A DNA stretch of 49,077 bases from an uncultured Clostridia bacterium (GTDB lineage: Bacteria; Bacillota; Clostridia; Oscillospirales; Acutalibacteraceae), in the NCBI GenBank assembly GCA_947595635.1, contig CANQEU010000011.1, forward strand, positions 1-49,077. The letters run 5' to 3'. Each line of letters begins with the position of its first letter. Positions within the stretch are counted from its first letter, which is position 1. Below the pieces are notes generated by a model. It did not search any database. It saw only the letters and a list, made by a program, of their open reading frames with translations, and was not told the DNA's origin. A program made the translations under genes and the position numbers. Positions 16,439-24,994 of the stretch are shown piece by piece.

Positions 16439-16990
16439 TTATCCGCCCATTAGCCTTGTGCTTAAAACAGCCATCACCATACCCGTGAAATCCGCCGCAA
16501 GCGCGCACGGCACCGTGTGCCGCGTTTTGCTTATCCCCACACTGCCGTAATATACGGCTATAGCGTAAAATGTTGTTTCGGTAGAGCCCATCATAACGCT
16601 CGCCGCCCTGCCTATAAAGCTGTCTGCCCCAAAGCTTTTGTAAATATCGTTGAGCACGGCAAGCGCTCCGCTGCCGGATATAGGGCGCAAAACCGAAAGC
16701 GGAAAAAGCTCCGGCGGAAAACCTATCGGCTCCAATATAGGCGAGATAAGACCTATTATTGCGTCAAGCAGTCCGCTCGACCTTAGCATTGTAACAGCGC
16801 ATACAAGCGCTATTATCGACGGAGCCATCTTAAATATGGCGGAAATACCCTGTCTTGCTCCGCTTAAAAAAAGCTCAAATACAGGCAAACGCTTTATCAA
16901 AGCCGTAAGTATTATCGCAAAAAGCACAAACGGTATAACATATATCCCAACGTTCAAAGCCTCTTCACCTGCTCTCAAATAATTTTGCAA
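16439..16990 (-). CDS. spmB: Spore maturation protein B
   Basis: A 183-residue membrane protein with nucleoside-transporter gate-type (Gate) topology. The recognisable stretch is RPISGSGALAVLNDIYKSFGADSFIGRAASVMMGSTETTFY (key residues SGSGA, D-S, MGSTETTFY), diagnostic of SpmB. SpmA and SpmB are needed for full dehydration of the spore core. The chosen start overlaps spmA by 26 bases; a TTG closer to the spmA stop is a possible alternative start. It is convergent with spoVAF across the nested repeat. Confidence 0.93.
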   Translation of the reverse strand: MQNYLRAGEEALNVGIYVIPFVLFAIILTALIKRLPVFELFLSGARQGISAIFKMAPSIIALVCAVTMLRSSGLLDAIIGLISPILEPIGFPPELFPLSVLRPISGSGALAVLNDIYKSFGADSFIGRAASVMMGSTETTFYAIAVYYGSVGISKTRHTVPCALAADFTGMVMAVLSTRLMGG

Positions 16991-17534
16991 GCGTTATTCC
17001 TACGGCAAGAGCCGCCGCGGAGCAAAGCCATACGTTTACTATTATGCCCATAGGGTCGCTGCTTCCGCTTTCGCTTCGCAAAACAGCCACCGTCGTCGGA
17101 ACAAGCTGTATTGAGGCTGTGTTAAGTATAACGAACATAACCATTGAATTGCTCGCGGAGTCGGAATTAAGCCTTCGGCTCATAAGGCGCATAGCCTCAA
17201 GACCAAGCGGAGTTGCGGCATTGCCAAGCCCCAGAAGATTTGCCGAAATATTCATCGACACAGCGGAGCATACATCCTTGTCCTGCGCGTAATCGGGAAA
17301 CAGCCTCCTGAAAATCGGAGCGAACACCCTTGCGGCCATTTCTGTAATACCGCCTTCGTGCGCAATTTTCATTATGCCCGACCAGAAGCACATCATTCCT
17401 GCGGTAGCCGCGATAAGCGCAAGGGCGTTTTTTGCGCCGTCCATAACCGCGTTCGTTATCGCGGCGCATCCGCCGGTTAAAAATGAATATATGACGCTCA
17501 GTAAAATTATACCTGCCCAAATATAGTTCATCAT
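16965..17534 (-). CDS. spmA: Spore maturation protein A
   Basis: A 189-residue membrane protein with the SpmA signature: MNYIWAGIILLSVIYSFLTG at the start, then MCFWSGIMKIAHEGGITEMAAR, SMNISANLLGLGNAATPLGLEAM and a C-terminal helix. It works with SpmB in spore core dehydration. The start ATG has AAAGGTG. It is the first gene of the spmAB pair, and the overlap with spmB indicates coupled translation. Sporulation-specific (sigma-E/G) promoter elements could not be identified with confidence upstream. Confidence 0.93.
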   Translation of the reverse strand: MMNYIWAGIILLSVIYSFLTGGCAAITNAVMDGAKNALALIAATAGMMCFWSGIMKIAHEGGITEMAARVFAPIFRRLFPDYAQDKDVCSAVSMNISANLLGLGNAATPLGLEAMRLMSRRLNSDSASNSMVMFVILNTASIQLVPTTVAVLRSESGSSDPMGIIVNVWLCSAAALAVGITLAKLFESR

Positions 17535-17619
17535 AAAATCACCTTTTTACTAATTTCTAAAGCAACGCAAGGCGTAAAAAAATGCCTGCCCAAAATTTCA
17601 GACGGAATATAAATTTCTC

Positions 17620-17648
17620 TTGACAAATATACCATAATTTGGTATAAT
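17620..17648 (+). promoter_or_regulatory. Promoter with internal operator of the AbrB-like gene
   Basis: TTGACA (17620-17625), a 17-bp spacer and TATAAT (17643-17648). An inverted repeat ATACCA-TAATT-TGGTAT (17629-17645) fills the spacer and touches the -10, the classic position for a repressor. Autoregulation by the AbrB-like product is the simplest reading. Confidence 0.75.
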
Positions 17649-17694
17649 TACTACAAAATTCGATATTAAAACGAGTAGTAAGGGTGGTGAATGA

Positions 17695-17946
17695 ATGAAA
17701 CCTGCTGGATTTCTTTGCAATATTGACAGCCTCGGCAGAATAGTAATACCGGCGCCTGTAAGAAAGGCATATGACCTTGAAAAGGGCGACGCCATTGAGC
17801 TGTTCAGCGACGAGGACGGAATAATACTTAAAAAATATAATCCGGCTTGCATTTTTTGCGGCGGAATGGATAGCATATCAAATTTTAAAGGCAAGGTGAT
17901 TTGTGAAAGCTGTATTAAAAAGCTGTCGCAGATAGCCGGAGAATAA
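17695..17946 (+). CDS. AbrB/SpoVT-type transition regulator with zinc ribbon
   Basis: An 83-residue regulator. Residues 1-50 form an AbrB/MazE swapped-hairpin DNA-binding domain (IDSLGRIVIPAPVRKAYDLEKGD). After it come two Cys pairs, CIFCGG and CESCIKK, which probably make a small zinc ribbon in place of the longer AbrB C-terminus. An AAGGGTGGTG Shine-Dalgarno supports the ATG. Such proteins control transition-state and sporulation genes. It lies beside spmAB and has an operator-like repeat in its own promoter. Targets are unknown. Confidence 0.9.
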   Translation: MKPAGFLCNIDSLGRIVIPAPVRKAYDLEKGDAIELFSDEDGIILKKYNPACIFCGGMDSISNFKGKVICESCIKKLSQIAGE

Positions 17947-18042
17947 TAAGGCAATTCCATAATTTATTGTTATGTGCTGCGCATTTACGATATTACTTAA
18001 ATTACGGTATGATGCCTTGTTGTTTACAAAATAACATTTATA

Positions 18043-18075
18043 AAATTATGCACGGGTCATTCCCGTGCATAATTT
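18043..18075 (+). terminator. Terminator after the AbrB-like gene
   Basis: A perfect 14-bp stem (18043-18056 with 18062-18075) and a 5-nt loop; the AT-rich base of the stem supplies a T-run. It lies about 100 nt after the stop codon. Confidence 0.7.
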
Positions 18076-18224
18076 AGGTTTATCGAAAAAACCGCTTTTC
18101 GGGAATAAAAGGCTTAATTAAGCAAAAAACACTGATTAAACAGACTGAAATTATGCGCGAATTATTCCTTTGCATAATTTTTCAATAATAATTCTTTAAT
18201 CTGCTGTATTGAGAAAAATAATTG

Positions 18225-18233
18225 TGATATAAT
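18225..18233 (+). promoter_or_regulatory. Extended -10 promoter of the dnaD-like gene
   Basis: TGA followed by TATAAT (18228-18233) forms a consensus extended -10. No good -35 stands at 17 bp, although TTGAGA lies closer at 18209-18214. The predicted start near 18240 leaves a leader of about 150 nt. Confidence 0.5.
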
Positions 18234-18239
18234 TATTGC

Positions 18240-18392
18240 TATGGATAGCTATGTCGCAGATGTCTCATGCCTTTTTAAAAGGCAGGTGCATCGGGAAATT
18301 TCGGCTCGGTTATTATCCGCCGCCGAATACCCGAGGAGCAATGCTCCGCGCGGCGATTTAAAAATTTTTACTAAGACTTTGTTTGGTGCGAA
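18240..18392 (+). ncRNA. Structured leader of the dnaD-like gene, unknown class
   Basis: The leader holds a GCCTTTTTAAAAGGC hairpin (about 18270-18284) and a GC-rich block with GGAGC-AATGCTCC, followed by CGCGCGGCG that can pair with the earlier CCGCCG. This is more structure than the surrounding AT-rich DNA. No T-run terminator precedes the start codon, so translation control is more likely than attenuation. I do not recognise a riboswitch class. Confidence 0.35.
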
Positions 18393-19379
18393 ATGGAAGA
18401 TATAAAAATTGATTTGGGAAATTGGAACGGTGTTTTTGCCGTTCCCAACTGCGTTGTTGACGATTATATAAAGCTTGCCGGAGCCGCTCAGCTAAAGGTT
18501 CTGCTGTATGTGCTTCGTCACAGCGGAGAAACAGTTAATACAGAAACAATAGGCAAAGCGCTGTCAATGCACCCTGCCGATGTGAGCGACAGCGTGAATT
18601 TCTGGGTAAGCTGCAATATGCTCAAAAGGCTCGATTCTGACCTTGTTCCCGACAGTGACGAAGCAGTCGCTCTTAATTCGCTCGACAGCGGCGCTTCCGA
18701 AAAAAAGGCAGAGGATAAAGCAAAATCGGAAAGAACGCCGACGAAACCGCCAAGACCTGACGGGCCGTACATAGCCAAAAGAATAACGCAGGATGAAGAA
18801 TTTGCATTCCTTGTTGACGAGGCGCAGTCTATCATAGGCAAGCCGCTGTCAACGGGCGATCTCGGAATTTTATTAAATCTTCACGATATGGACGGGCTGC
18901 CGGTCAATGTAATAACAATGCTTCTGCAATTTTGCGTCAGCCGTGAAAAGTTCGGTATGAAATATATTGAAAGCGTCGGAATTTCATGGGCAAAAGAGGG
19001 CGTTGACGATATATCAAAGGCAGAGGAAAAAATAAAGGAATTTTCAAGCCAGTGCGACGCGTGGAGCAAAGTAAGCAATATATTCGGCATAAAATCGCCA
19101 GGCTCGCCGTCAAAATTTCAGAGAGAGACAGCAAATCGCTGGATAAACGAATGGGGCTACAAGCGCGACGCAATAAGGCTCGCCTATGAGATCTGCTTAG
19201 ACAGCAAAGGCGATTACAATTTAAAATACATTGACGGCATAATAAAAAAATGGCATAAAAGCGGAGCGCATACCATAAAAGAAATTGAGGAGCTTAAGTC
19301 GTCCGGCGATAAGCCGAAAAAGAGCAAAAAGACCTCTTATGATATTTCGCAGATAGAAAGCTTTGATGAATTTAAGTAA
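18393..19379 (+). CDS. DnaD-domain replication initiation protein
   Basis: A 328-residue DnaD/DnaB_2-family protein. An N-terminal winged-helix-like part (KVLLYVLRHSGETVNTETIGKAL) is followed by a charged linker (about 105-130). Two helical DnaD-type units follow: GDLGILLNLHDMDGLPVNVITMLL and NRWINEWGYKRDAIRLAYEI with the YNLKYIDGIIKKW tail, the latter being the conserved YxxxIxxxW motif. Its partner gene for a DnaC-like loader starts 12 bp downstream, so both should act in loading the replicative helicase. The Shine-Dalgarno is weak. Confidence 0.9.
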   Translation: MEDIKIDLGNWNGVFAVPNCVVDDYIKLAGAAQLKVLLYVLRHSGETVNTETIGKALSMHPADVSDSVNFWVSCNMLKRLDSDLVPDSDEAVALNSLDSGASEKKAEDKAKSERTPTKPPRPDGPYIAKRITQDEEFAFLVDEAQSIIGKPLSTGDLGILLNLHDMDGLPVNVITMLLQFCVSREKFGMKYIESVGISWAKEGVDDISKAEEKIKEFSSQCDAWSKVSNIFGIKSPGSPSKFQRETANRWINEWGYKRDAIRLAYEICLDSKGDYNLKYIDGIIKKWHKSGAHTIKEIEELKSSGDKPKKSKKTSYDISQIESFDEFK

Positions 19380-19391
19380 GGCGGTGCCTAA

Positions 19392-20360
19392 ATGGGATAC
19401 AGTAAAAGCGTATATGACAGAGCCGACAGAATATTAAACGAGCGCAGGCTTTCCGCGCAGCGCAACGCGGAAAAGCTTCGCCTTGCCTTTTACGAGGCAA
19501 ATCCGAAGGCGTTGGAGATAGAGGAGCAGCTTAGCCATACCTTTACCGAAATAGCAAGAACTGTGATGTCCGGCGATAAGGAGCAGCTTGAAAAAATCAA
19601 AGAGAAAAATCTTGCTCTCCAGCAGGAGCTTAATAGGCTGTACGATGAGGCGGGAGTGAGCGAGAAGGCTCTTTCTCCGCACTATGTGTGTGAAAAATGC
19701 TCTGATAAGGGCAATATCGACGGCGTTGTCTGCCAATGCTATGAAAAGCTTGTAAAGCAGATAGCCTGTGATGACTTAAACCGCCGTTCTCCGCTTTCTC
19801 TTTGCGATTTTGAGAGCTTTGAGTTAAAATACTACCCTGAAGAAAATCGCCGCAAAATGAGCAATATATTTAACTACTGCGTTGAATACGCAAATACATT
19901 CAGCCAAAGCAGCGACAGTATAGTTATGACCGGCGGAACGGGACTCGGAAAAACTCATCTTGCGCTTTCTATAGCCAACCGTGTTATCAATAACGGCAGC
20001 GGAGTTATATATATTTCAGCCCCCGAAATGGTGTCCGCGCTTGAGGAATACCAGTTTGGCAGAGAGCCGTCGTCAACAGAGATAACGGCAAGGATACTGT
20101 CGGAATGCGATTTGCTGATAATAGACGACCTTGGAACGGAGTTTGTAACGGCATTTTCTAAAAGCGCGGTATATAATGTTTTTAATTTGCGAATAACCAA
20201 GGGCAAGCCCACCATAATAAGCACAAACCTTTCAATAGCGGAGCTTGAGAAGAATTATACGGATAGATTTGTTTCAAGAATAAGCGGATACTGCCGAATA
20301 CTTTTTTTCGAGGGCAGCGACATAAGAATACAAAAGAAAATGGAGGAAAGGCAGAAATAA
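19392..20360 (+). CDS. DnaC/DnaI-like AAA+ helicase loader
   Basis: A 322-residue ATPase. The N-terminal coiled-coil (about 20-90) leads to a zinc-binding motif with Cys100, Cys103, Cys114 and Cys116. Walker A is GGTGLGKTH (181-189), Walker B LLIIDDLG (near 235), and sensor 1 is IISTNLS with the arginine-finger region YTDRFVSRI. This is the usual architecture of the DnaI/DnaC-type loader of Clostridia. It is co-transcribed with the dnaD-like gene and followed by a terminator. In genomes I know, this pair often stands apart from dnaB. Confidence 0.92.
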   Translation: MGYSKSVYDRADRILNERRLSAQRNAEKLRLAFYEANPKALEIEEQLSHTFTEIARTVMSGDKEQLEKIKEKNLALQQELNRLYDEAGVSEKALSPHYVCEKCSDKGNIDGVVCQCYEKLVKQIACDDLNRRSPLSLCDFESFELKYYPEENRRKMSNIFNYCVEYANTFSQSSDSIVMTGGTGLGKTHLALSIANRVINNGSGVIYISAPEMVSALEEYQFGREPSSTEITARILSECDLLIIDDLGTEFVTAFSKSAVYNVFNLRITKGKPTIISTNLSIAELEKNYTDRFVSRISGYCRILFFEGSDIRIQKKMEERQK

Positions 20361-20410
20361 TTATCACCCTGTCGAAAGGTCTTAATTATTTCCATTTCGG
20401 AAAAATAAAA

Positions 20411-20450
20411 GCGCACACAAAGCTTATAGCCTGTGTGCGCGTTGTTTTTT
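20411..20450 (+). terminator. Terminator after the DnaC-like gene
   Basis: A 9-bp GC-rich stem (20411-20419 with 20432-20440) is followed by GTTGTTTTTT. Strong. Confidence 0.85.
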
Positions 20451-20461
20451 ATTTTAAAGAA

Positions 20462-21112
20462 TTAAATCAGCAGCTTGTTCAACGGCTTGCTTAATATTCT
20501 GTTAAAGAATTTTACTGCCGCTCCTGTAAGAAAAGCGGATATTACAGTTCCTTCCCTTATGCCTATAAGCTGAAAATCGAATAAAATCAGCGATAAAATT
20601 ACGGCAAGAGTGACGTTGCATACGTCAAAAATTATTTTTATGTTTCCAAACTGCCTGTGCGTGACGTCGGCGACCGCTTTAACAAACGCCTCGCCTGAGT
20701 TCATAATCACATTTGCAATAACCGCAAGTGAAATTCCAAAGCCCAATACGATTATTCCGATTATTACCATAATGAGCCTTACAAAATAATTCTCCGCCGG
20801 AATAAAGGATACTATCAGCATTCCAAGGTCTGTGAACCAGCCAAACAAAAACGACAGCGGAACCTGCAAAAGCTGAATTAGCTTAAAGCTTTTGCGCAGT
20901 ATTATTATTTGACCGACTATTAAAACGCAGTTCCATATTATAAGCCACGTTCCTATAGTAAAAAAGTCAAATTTGAAGCTGAGAACGTTTGCAACGGACG
21001 AGATAGGGGAAACGCCCAATTCTCCGTGCTTTGTAAATGCGACGCCGAGAGCCGAAAAAAACAAGCCTATAATAAAAAGTGTGTATCTTTTCGCGATTTC
21101 TTTTTTGCTCAA
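20462..21112 (-). CDS. YczE/YitT-family membrane protein
   Basis: A 216-residue integral membrane protein with about five helices. Its opening RYTLFIIGLFFSALGVAFTKHGELGVSPISS and later IVLGFGISLAVIANVIMNSGEAFV are typical of the YczE/YyaS group. The biochemical role of this group is unknown; a member near the surfactin genes in Bacillus is needed for lipopeptide production. The start is a TTG with GGAG 9 nt upstream. It has its own promoter and shares the terminator region with the DnaC-like gene. Confidence 0.8.
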   Translation of the reverse strand: MSKKEIAKRYTLFIIGLFFSALGVAFTKHGELGVSPISSVANVLSFKFDFFTIGTWLIIWNCVLIVGQIIILRKSFKLIQLLQVPLSFLFGWFTDLGMLIVSFIPAENYFVRLIMVIIGIIVLGFGISLAVIANVIMNSGEAFVKAVADVTHRQFGNIKIIFDVCNVTLAVILSLILFDFQLIGIREGTVISAFLTGAAVKFFNRILSKPLNKLLI

Positions 21113-21184
21113 TGCCTTCAGCTCCCATAATTAAAATTCAAATCGAATAAAGCTTATGCCTTGCCGATTTAAAACTACAGCTTT

Positions 21185-21213
21185 ATTTTATATTTATTAA
21201 ACGTCAAAGTCAA
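21185..21213 (-). promoter_or_regulatory. Promoter of the YczE-like gene
   Basis: On the minus strand TTGACT (21208-21213) and TAAAAT (21185-21190) are 17 bp apart. Confidence 0.6.
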
Positions 21214-21249
21214 TTCAGGCAAAGCCGGCAGGCGGAATATTTTTTAAAT

Positions 21250-21282
21250 AAAAAACAGACTGCCGTGCTTACGGACAGTCTG
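21250..21282 (-). terminator. Terminator of the sortase operon
   Basis: A stem pairs 21256-21266 with 21271-21282 (one bulged A) and is followed on the minus strand by a run of six T. It stands 23 nt beyond the last gene of the operon. Confidence 0.85.
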
Positions 21283-21304
21283 CCTGCAATCATTTTTATT
21301 AAGC

Positions 21305-22210
21305 TTAATGCGACGTTATCTTTTTATAATATTTTCTGCTGAGTATAAATGTCAGAATTGCAATTAAAAGATATATTCCGGCATATATCCAGAAATTTAA
21401 AAAAAGCGTGTTCATATAATTTACAAACAAATTGTAAAGCGAACGGATTTCAATATTAACCTGCGATATTTTATTAGATATAAAAACAAGAGCCGGTATA
21501 AACGCCGTGGCAAGAAAGGCTCCGCCAAAGCCGTAGCTGATATATCTGAATCTTCTGTGCTTGTATTTATTGGAGAAGAATATAATTGCAATAATAATCA
21601 AAGCAGCGGCGCAAAGCCCTAATATTACCATTGTAAGGGGCGTTTGATACTTGCTTATATAATTTGCCATTACAGAGAAGAAGGGGATAGAGATGACGGC
21701 GGTATATCTTTCTGTGGCAACGTCGATAAGATAAGCTATATTTTCATCGCTTGCCGCTTTCGGATCAAAATTCTTTTCCTTTATATATTCATCAATAGAA
21801 TACTTAAGCTGCTGTTTAAATTGAATAGTTTCAACCAACGTGCTTTTATTGGAGTAGAAGTTTGATATATAGTCCTCAATAGCGTTTTCAATATCAAGCG
21901 AGTCAACAAACTTGTTGACAAAATCCTTGTCAAGACCGCTTGCGTTTCCAAGGCTTATAAGCTCGTTTTTGAGCTCCTCATTAATATTTGAGCAATATCC
22001 GCTGGAATTAATGCTGTTAATAATAAAGTCCTTTGAAAACACGGTAGTTTTCAAAACCGTACATATAGAAAGTGCAAACAGTACGAACGCAAGAATGAAA
22101 GACAAGATACAATATACAACCGGCTTAACCCTTGAACGGTGATGATGGTGGTGATAATGTTCGCCGTTGCTGCTGCCGTGCTGTTTGGTTGGGTTGCTTT
22201 GTAGCTCCAT
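21305..22210 (-). CDS. Membrane protein with His-rich N-terminus in sortase operon
   Basis: A 301-residue membrane protein that I do not recognise. The N-terminus is hydrophilic and holds HYHHHHHR (residues about 18-25), probably cytoplasmic. A first helix follows (VVYCILSFILAFVLFALSI), then an extracellular domain of about 130 residues without cysteine-rich motifs other than one C, then three C-terminal helices. It starts 18 bp after the sortase stop codon with a GAGGT Shine-Dalgarno. The context suggests a partner in assembling or housing the sorted protein; the His cluster might bind a metal. Confidence 0.6.
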   Translation of the reverse strand: MELQSNPTKQHGSSNGEHYHHHHHRSRVKPVVYCILSFILAFVLFALSICTVLKTTVFSKDFIINSINSSGYCSNINEELKNELISLGNASGLDKDFVNKFVDSLDIENAIEDYISNFYSNKSTLVETIQFKQQLKYSIDEYIKEKNFDPKAASDENIAYLIDVATERYTAVISIPFFSVMANYISKYQTPLTMVILGLCAAALIIIAIIFFSNKYKHRRFRYISYGFGGAFLATAFIPALVFISNKISQVNIEIRSLYNLFVNYMNTLFLNFWIYAGIYLLIAILTFILSRKYYKKITSH

Positions 22211-22228
22211 ATGAAAAAGACCTCACGA

Positions 22229-22921
22229 TTATTTATTTTTGTCTATTTCCAAATTGGACTCAGCGGGCTTTGCATACACAAAGCATCGCTGAGGTGTAAG
22301 ACCAAGCTCATCAAACGGATAGCAAGTGTATAAAATCAAGTTTTCATAATCCGCGCTCAAATCGTAAGCGGAGGTATCTGTGTGATCCTTTATCTTTATG
22401 TCGGTTATCTCGTAGGTAAAGTTGCCGTAGCTGGTCTTAATTTCAATTTTTTGTCCTTTTTTGGCATATTTCAAGCCGTTGAAATATGTGTTGTTGTGTC
22501 CGGCAGCAAGTATGGTTTTACCATATCCGGGAATTGAACTGCCGGTGTAAATTCCTACACCATTATTAAGCGAGACATTATCATCTCCGAAAAACAGCCT
22601 TGCGTCTATCTGGCAATCTTTGATTTTAATTTCGCCGAACTGTTCGCCTTTTTGGGGAAACTGTATCTCAGACAACGGAATGGACGACTTTTTGTCCGAT
22701 ACGGGATCCGTTACGGGTACGAAAATATTGTTAAAATCTTCAGAAAAATCCATATCCCTGTCAGAGAAGAACAGACTTCCGACGGAAACAAGAGTGGAAG
22801 CAGACGGGGCAAGGGTGAAATAGGTTACTAATAATATTCCCACACAAAAGATAATGGGAAGAATTACAAAATTCTTCCCATTAAAAGAATGGTGTTTTGA
22901 ATTATTATGCTTGTGCGCCAT
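22229..22921 (-). CDS. Class D-like sortase
   Basis: A 230-residue membrane-anchored transpeptidase. The start MAHKHNNSK is chosen because it follows the substrate gene's end with a 17-base overlap and gives a normal N-terminal anchor (FVILPIIFCVGILLVTYF). The catalytic triad is visible: His142 in LAAGHNNTYF, Cys200 in LYTCYPF and Arg212 in PQRCFVYAK. The length and TLxTC-like motif fit class D (or E) sortases. It should link the upstream protein, and perhaps the LRR protein, to peptidoglycan. The middle gene of a three-gene operon. Confidence 0.9.
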   Translation of the reverse strand: MAHKHNNSKHHSFNGKNFVILPIIFCVGILLVTYFTLAPSASTLVSVGSLFFSDRDMDFSEDFNNIFVPVTDPVSDKKSSIPLSEIQFPQKGEQFGEIKIKDCQIDARLFFGDDNVSLNNGVGIYTGSSIPGYGKTILAAGHNNTYFNGLKYAKKGQKIEIKTSYGNFTYEITDIKIKDHTDTSAYDLSADYENLILYTCYPFDELGLTPQRCFVYAKPAESNLEIDKNK

Positions 22922-23558
22922 CTTTGCTCTTAGTTGTCTTAAGAACGTAAACGCCGGCAGCAGATACCAGCACAATGCCAACACCTGCAACAACTGCAAT
23001 ACCCGGAATATTGAAGTCTGCACCTGTCGTCTTAATAGGATTATCAGTTACAGTGCTGCCGCCTGCTGTGCCGCCGGTTGTGCCGTTACTTGAACCACCG
23101 TTTGAGCTTGAGCCGCCGGCAATTGATGAAGCAACAACGTTGCCGTTAGCGTCAACAATGGCAATTGAGCTGGCAGAGGTGTACTGAAGAGTAAGGCCTA
23201 AAGGAGTAAGAGCGTTCTGCACCTTATCTGTAAAAACTTTAACCTGCTCAGGTGTAAGATCTGCATAAGCTGAAACGCCTGCGCTTGCAAGAAAAGCCTT
23301 AGCATCTTCGATAGCAGCTACCGCAGCGCTTGCCTGCTCTTCGGTTATTTCAACTGTGTTAAAGTAGTTCTCAGCCTGGTTGATGTACTGATCCGGAATT
23401 GACTTAACAACACCGTTCATTGTTACCGTTGTGCTAAGCTCGTCAAGAATGCTCTGCTCAGCAGCGTTGATGCCGGCAGCAAAAGCAGCGGTTGAAGCGG
23501 TAACGGTTACAACGGCAGCAAGAGCAGCAGTTGAAAGAACCTTCACGATTTTCTTCAT
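22905..23558 (-). CDS. Secreted, sortase-anchored protein
   Basis: A 217-residue exported protein. The start MKKIVKVLS (ATG 23558, AAGGAAG upstream) gives a clear signal peptide cut after TAAFAA. The mature part is a small helical domain (about 28-150) with no family I recognise, then a Gly/Ser-rich linker, then NPIKTTGADF, a hydrophobic helix and KTTKSKDGAQA. That tail is a cell-wall sorting signal in which TTGA replaces the LPXTG core. The sortase gene follows with a 17-base overlap, which makes it the obvious substrate. Expressed from a consensus promoter, so probably abundant. Confidence 0.8.
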   Translation of the reverse strand: MKKIVKVLSTAALAAVVTVTASTAAFAAGINAAEQSILDELSTTVTMNGVVKSIPDQYINQAENYFNTVEITEEQASAAVAAIEDAKAFLASAGVSAYADLTPEQVKVFTDKVQNALTPLGLTLQYTSASSIAIVDANGNVVASSIAGGSSSNGGSSNGTTGGTAGGSTVTDNPIKTTGADFNIPGIAVVAGVGIVLVSAAGVYVLKTTKSKDGAQA

Positions 23559-23625
23559 GTTTATTACTTCCTTTCTGAAAATTCTGATTTGAATTACAAT
23601 AAAGCCTATAATCCAAACTACGAAT

Positions 23626-23654
23626 ATTATACCCTCATCGTCGCATAATGTCAA
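23626..23654 (-). promoter_or_regulatory. Promoter of the sortase operon
   Basis: On the minus strand TTGACA (23649-23654) and TATAAT (23626-23631) are exactly 17 bp apart. The rest of the 719-bp gap to wzz (23559-24277) is very AT-rich and holds no convincing gene. Confidence 0.85.
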
Positions 23655-24166
23655 TATTTTTTAAGATTAAATATTATATTCGCAATTCATTATATTTTGG
23701 TAATTATTCAAAATAATAGCAGCATAACAGTAATGATTTACAATAAAATATTGTATAAAAACAAAAAAACAGGTTAAAATCACAACAAAGATAAAATCAG
23801 TTGATAAATATTGTGCAAAATATGAAAAAATTAAATAAATAAGCAAATATATTCGTTATTCTATTTATGCGGCAATTATGTTATAATCAAATCCGCAATA
23901 TAGAAAAATTAAAATATTATAAATTTAAATAATAAAAATATAATATGTGCTTGAATATTCGCTTGTCAATAAGCCTATTTTTAACATAGCTCATTCCCTG
24001 GTGTAATATTATCGCCGCAGCTGCAAATTATAGTTTATATATGTAAATGGTTTCCTTGTTTTTTCCTTTAATTTTCAGGCAATTCGGCGCAATATCAAAC
24101 AAAATCTTTTTTGATTTATGTCTTTTGTGTAAAACGGTGAAAAAAATCTTTACAGGTATCTTTTTG

Positions 24167-24196
24167 TTGACTTTTGTTGTCTTGGTGTATTATTAT
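24167..24196 (+). promoter_or_regulatory. Promoter of the wzz operon
   Basis: TTGACT (24167-24172) and TATTAT (24191-24196) are 18 bp apart. The leader to the ATG would be about 75 nt. Confidence 0.5.
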
Positions 24197-24277
24197 ATTG
24201 TTAGTTTGGTCTGCTATGGACATAATATTTTTTTCTGAAAATATTTTATTATCTTTTTATTGTGAGGAGAGTATTAA

Positions 24278-24994
24278 ATGGACGAGAACAGAAGCGAAAC
24301 CGTTGAAAGAGAAATTGACCTAAAGGTCATATTTGATGTGCTCAGGCGGAATGTTCTTCCGATAATTCTTGTTACTATTATTGTTGCGGGAATGGCGCTT
24401 GTAGGTTCAATGTTTTTTCTGCCAAAGCAGTATGAGGCATATGCAACATTGATAGTAAACAACGAAAAGAAGGATTCATCTCCGGTAAACTCAAATGAGA
24501 TTGTCGCCGCGCAGAGCCTTGCCGATGTTTACGCCATTATAATTAAGTCGGACACGGTGCTTCAAAAGGTTATTGACGATTTAAAGCTTAATATAACATA
24601 CGAGGAGCTGAGCAAGGCTATCTCGGTTTCCAGTGTAAATAATACGCAGGTAATAAGAATATCAATGCGAAATACAGATAAGGATTTTGCGAAGAAGGTA
24701 ATTGCCGACGTTATTGATGTTTCGCCGCAGATAATTAAGGACAAGGTTGACGCCGGTTCCGTTAAGAGGATAGACGACGCGAGATTTGAAAACGACGGTA
24801 ACCCGGTGAGCCCGAGTCTTTCAAGGAACACCCTGCTCGGCGCTCTTGTCGGTCTTATTCTTATACTTGTAATCGTGTTCCTCAAGGAGTTCCTTAACAA
24901 CACATTTAAGACTGAGGACGACGTAATGAGAACGCTTCACATTCCGCTGCTCGGAGTAATTCCTGTAATTGACGAAAGGGAGTTTAGCAAATGA
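24278..24994 (+). CDS. Wzz/CpsC-type polysaccharide co-polymerase and kinase adaptor
   Basis: A 238-residue protein with a membrane helix near each end (about 30-50 and 185-205) and an extracytoplasmic domain between them. This is the Wzz/CapA/YveK layout. The first helix is preceded by EREIDLKVIFDVLRRN, the typical Wzz opening. The second is preceded by the proline-rich motif NPVSPSLSRN. In Firmicutes this protein activates the cytoplasmic tyrosine kinase through its C-terminal tail. The stop codon overlaps the kinase start (ATGA), which supports that pairing. No glycosyltransferases follow in the window. Confidence 0.9.
   Translation: MDENRSETVEREIDLKVIFDVLRRNVLPIILVTIIVAGMALVGSMFFLPKQYEAYATLIVNNEKKDSSPVNSNEIVAAQSLADVYAIIIKSDTVLQKVIDDLKLNITYEELSKAISVSSVNNTQVIRISMRNTDKDFAKKVIADVIDVSPQIIKDKVDAGSVKRIDDARFENDGNPVSPSLSRNTLLGALVGLILILVIVFLKEFLNNTFKTEDDVMRTLHIPLLGVIPVIDEREFSK

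Noticed and set aside
24047-24238. 63-residue hydrophobic frame before wzz
   Set aside because: It spans the predicted wzz promoter, is made of AT-rich DNA rich in Phe and Leu codons, and has no Shine-Dalgarno.
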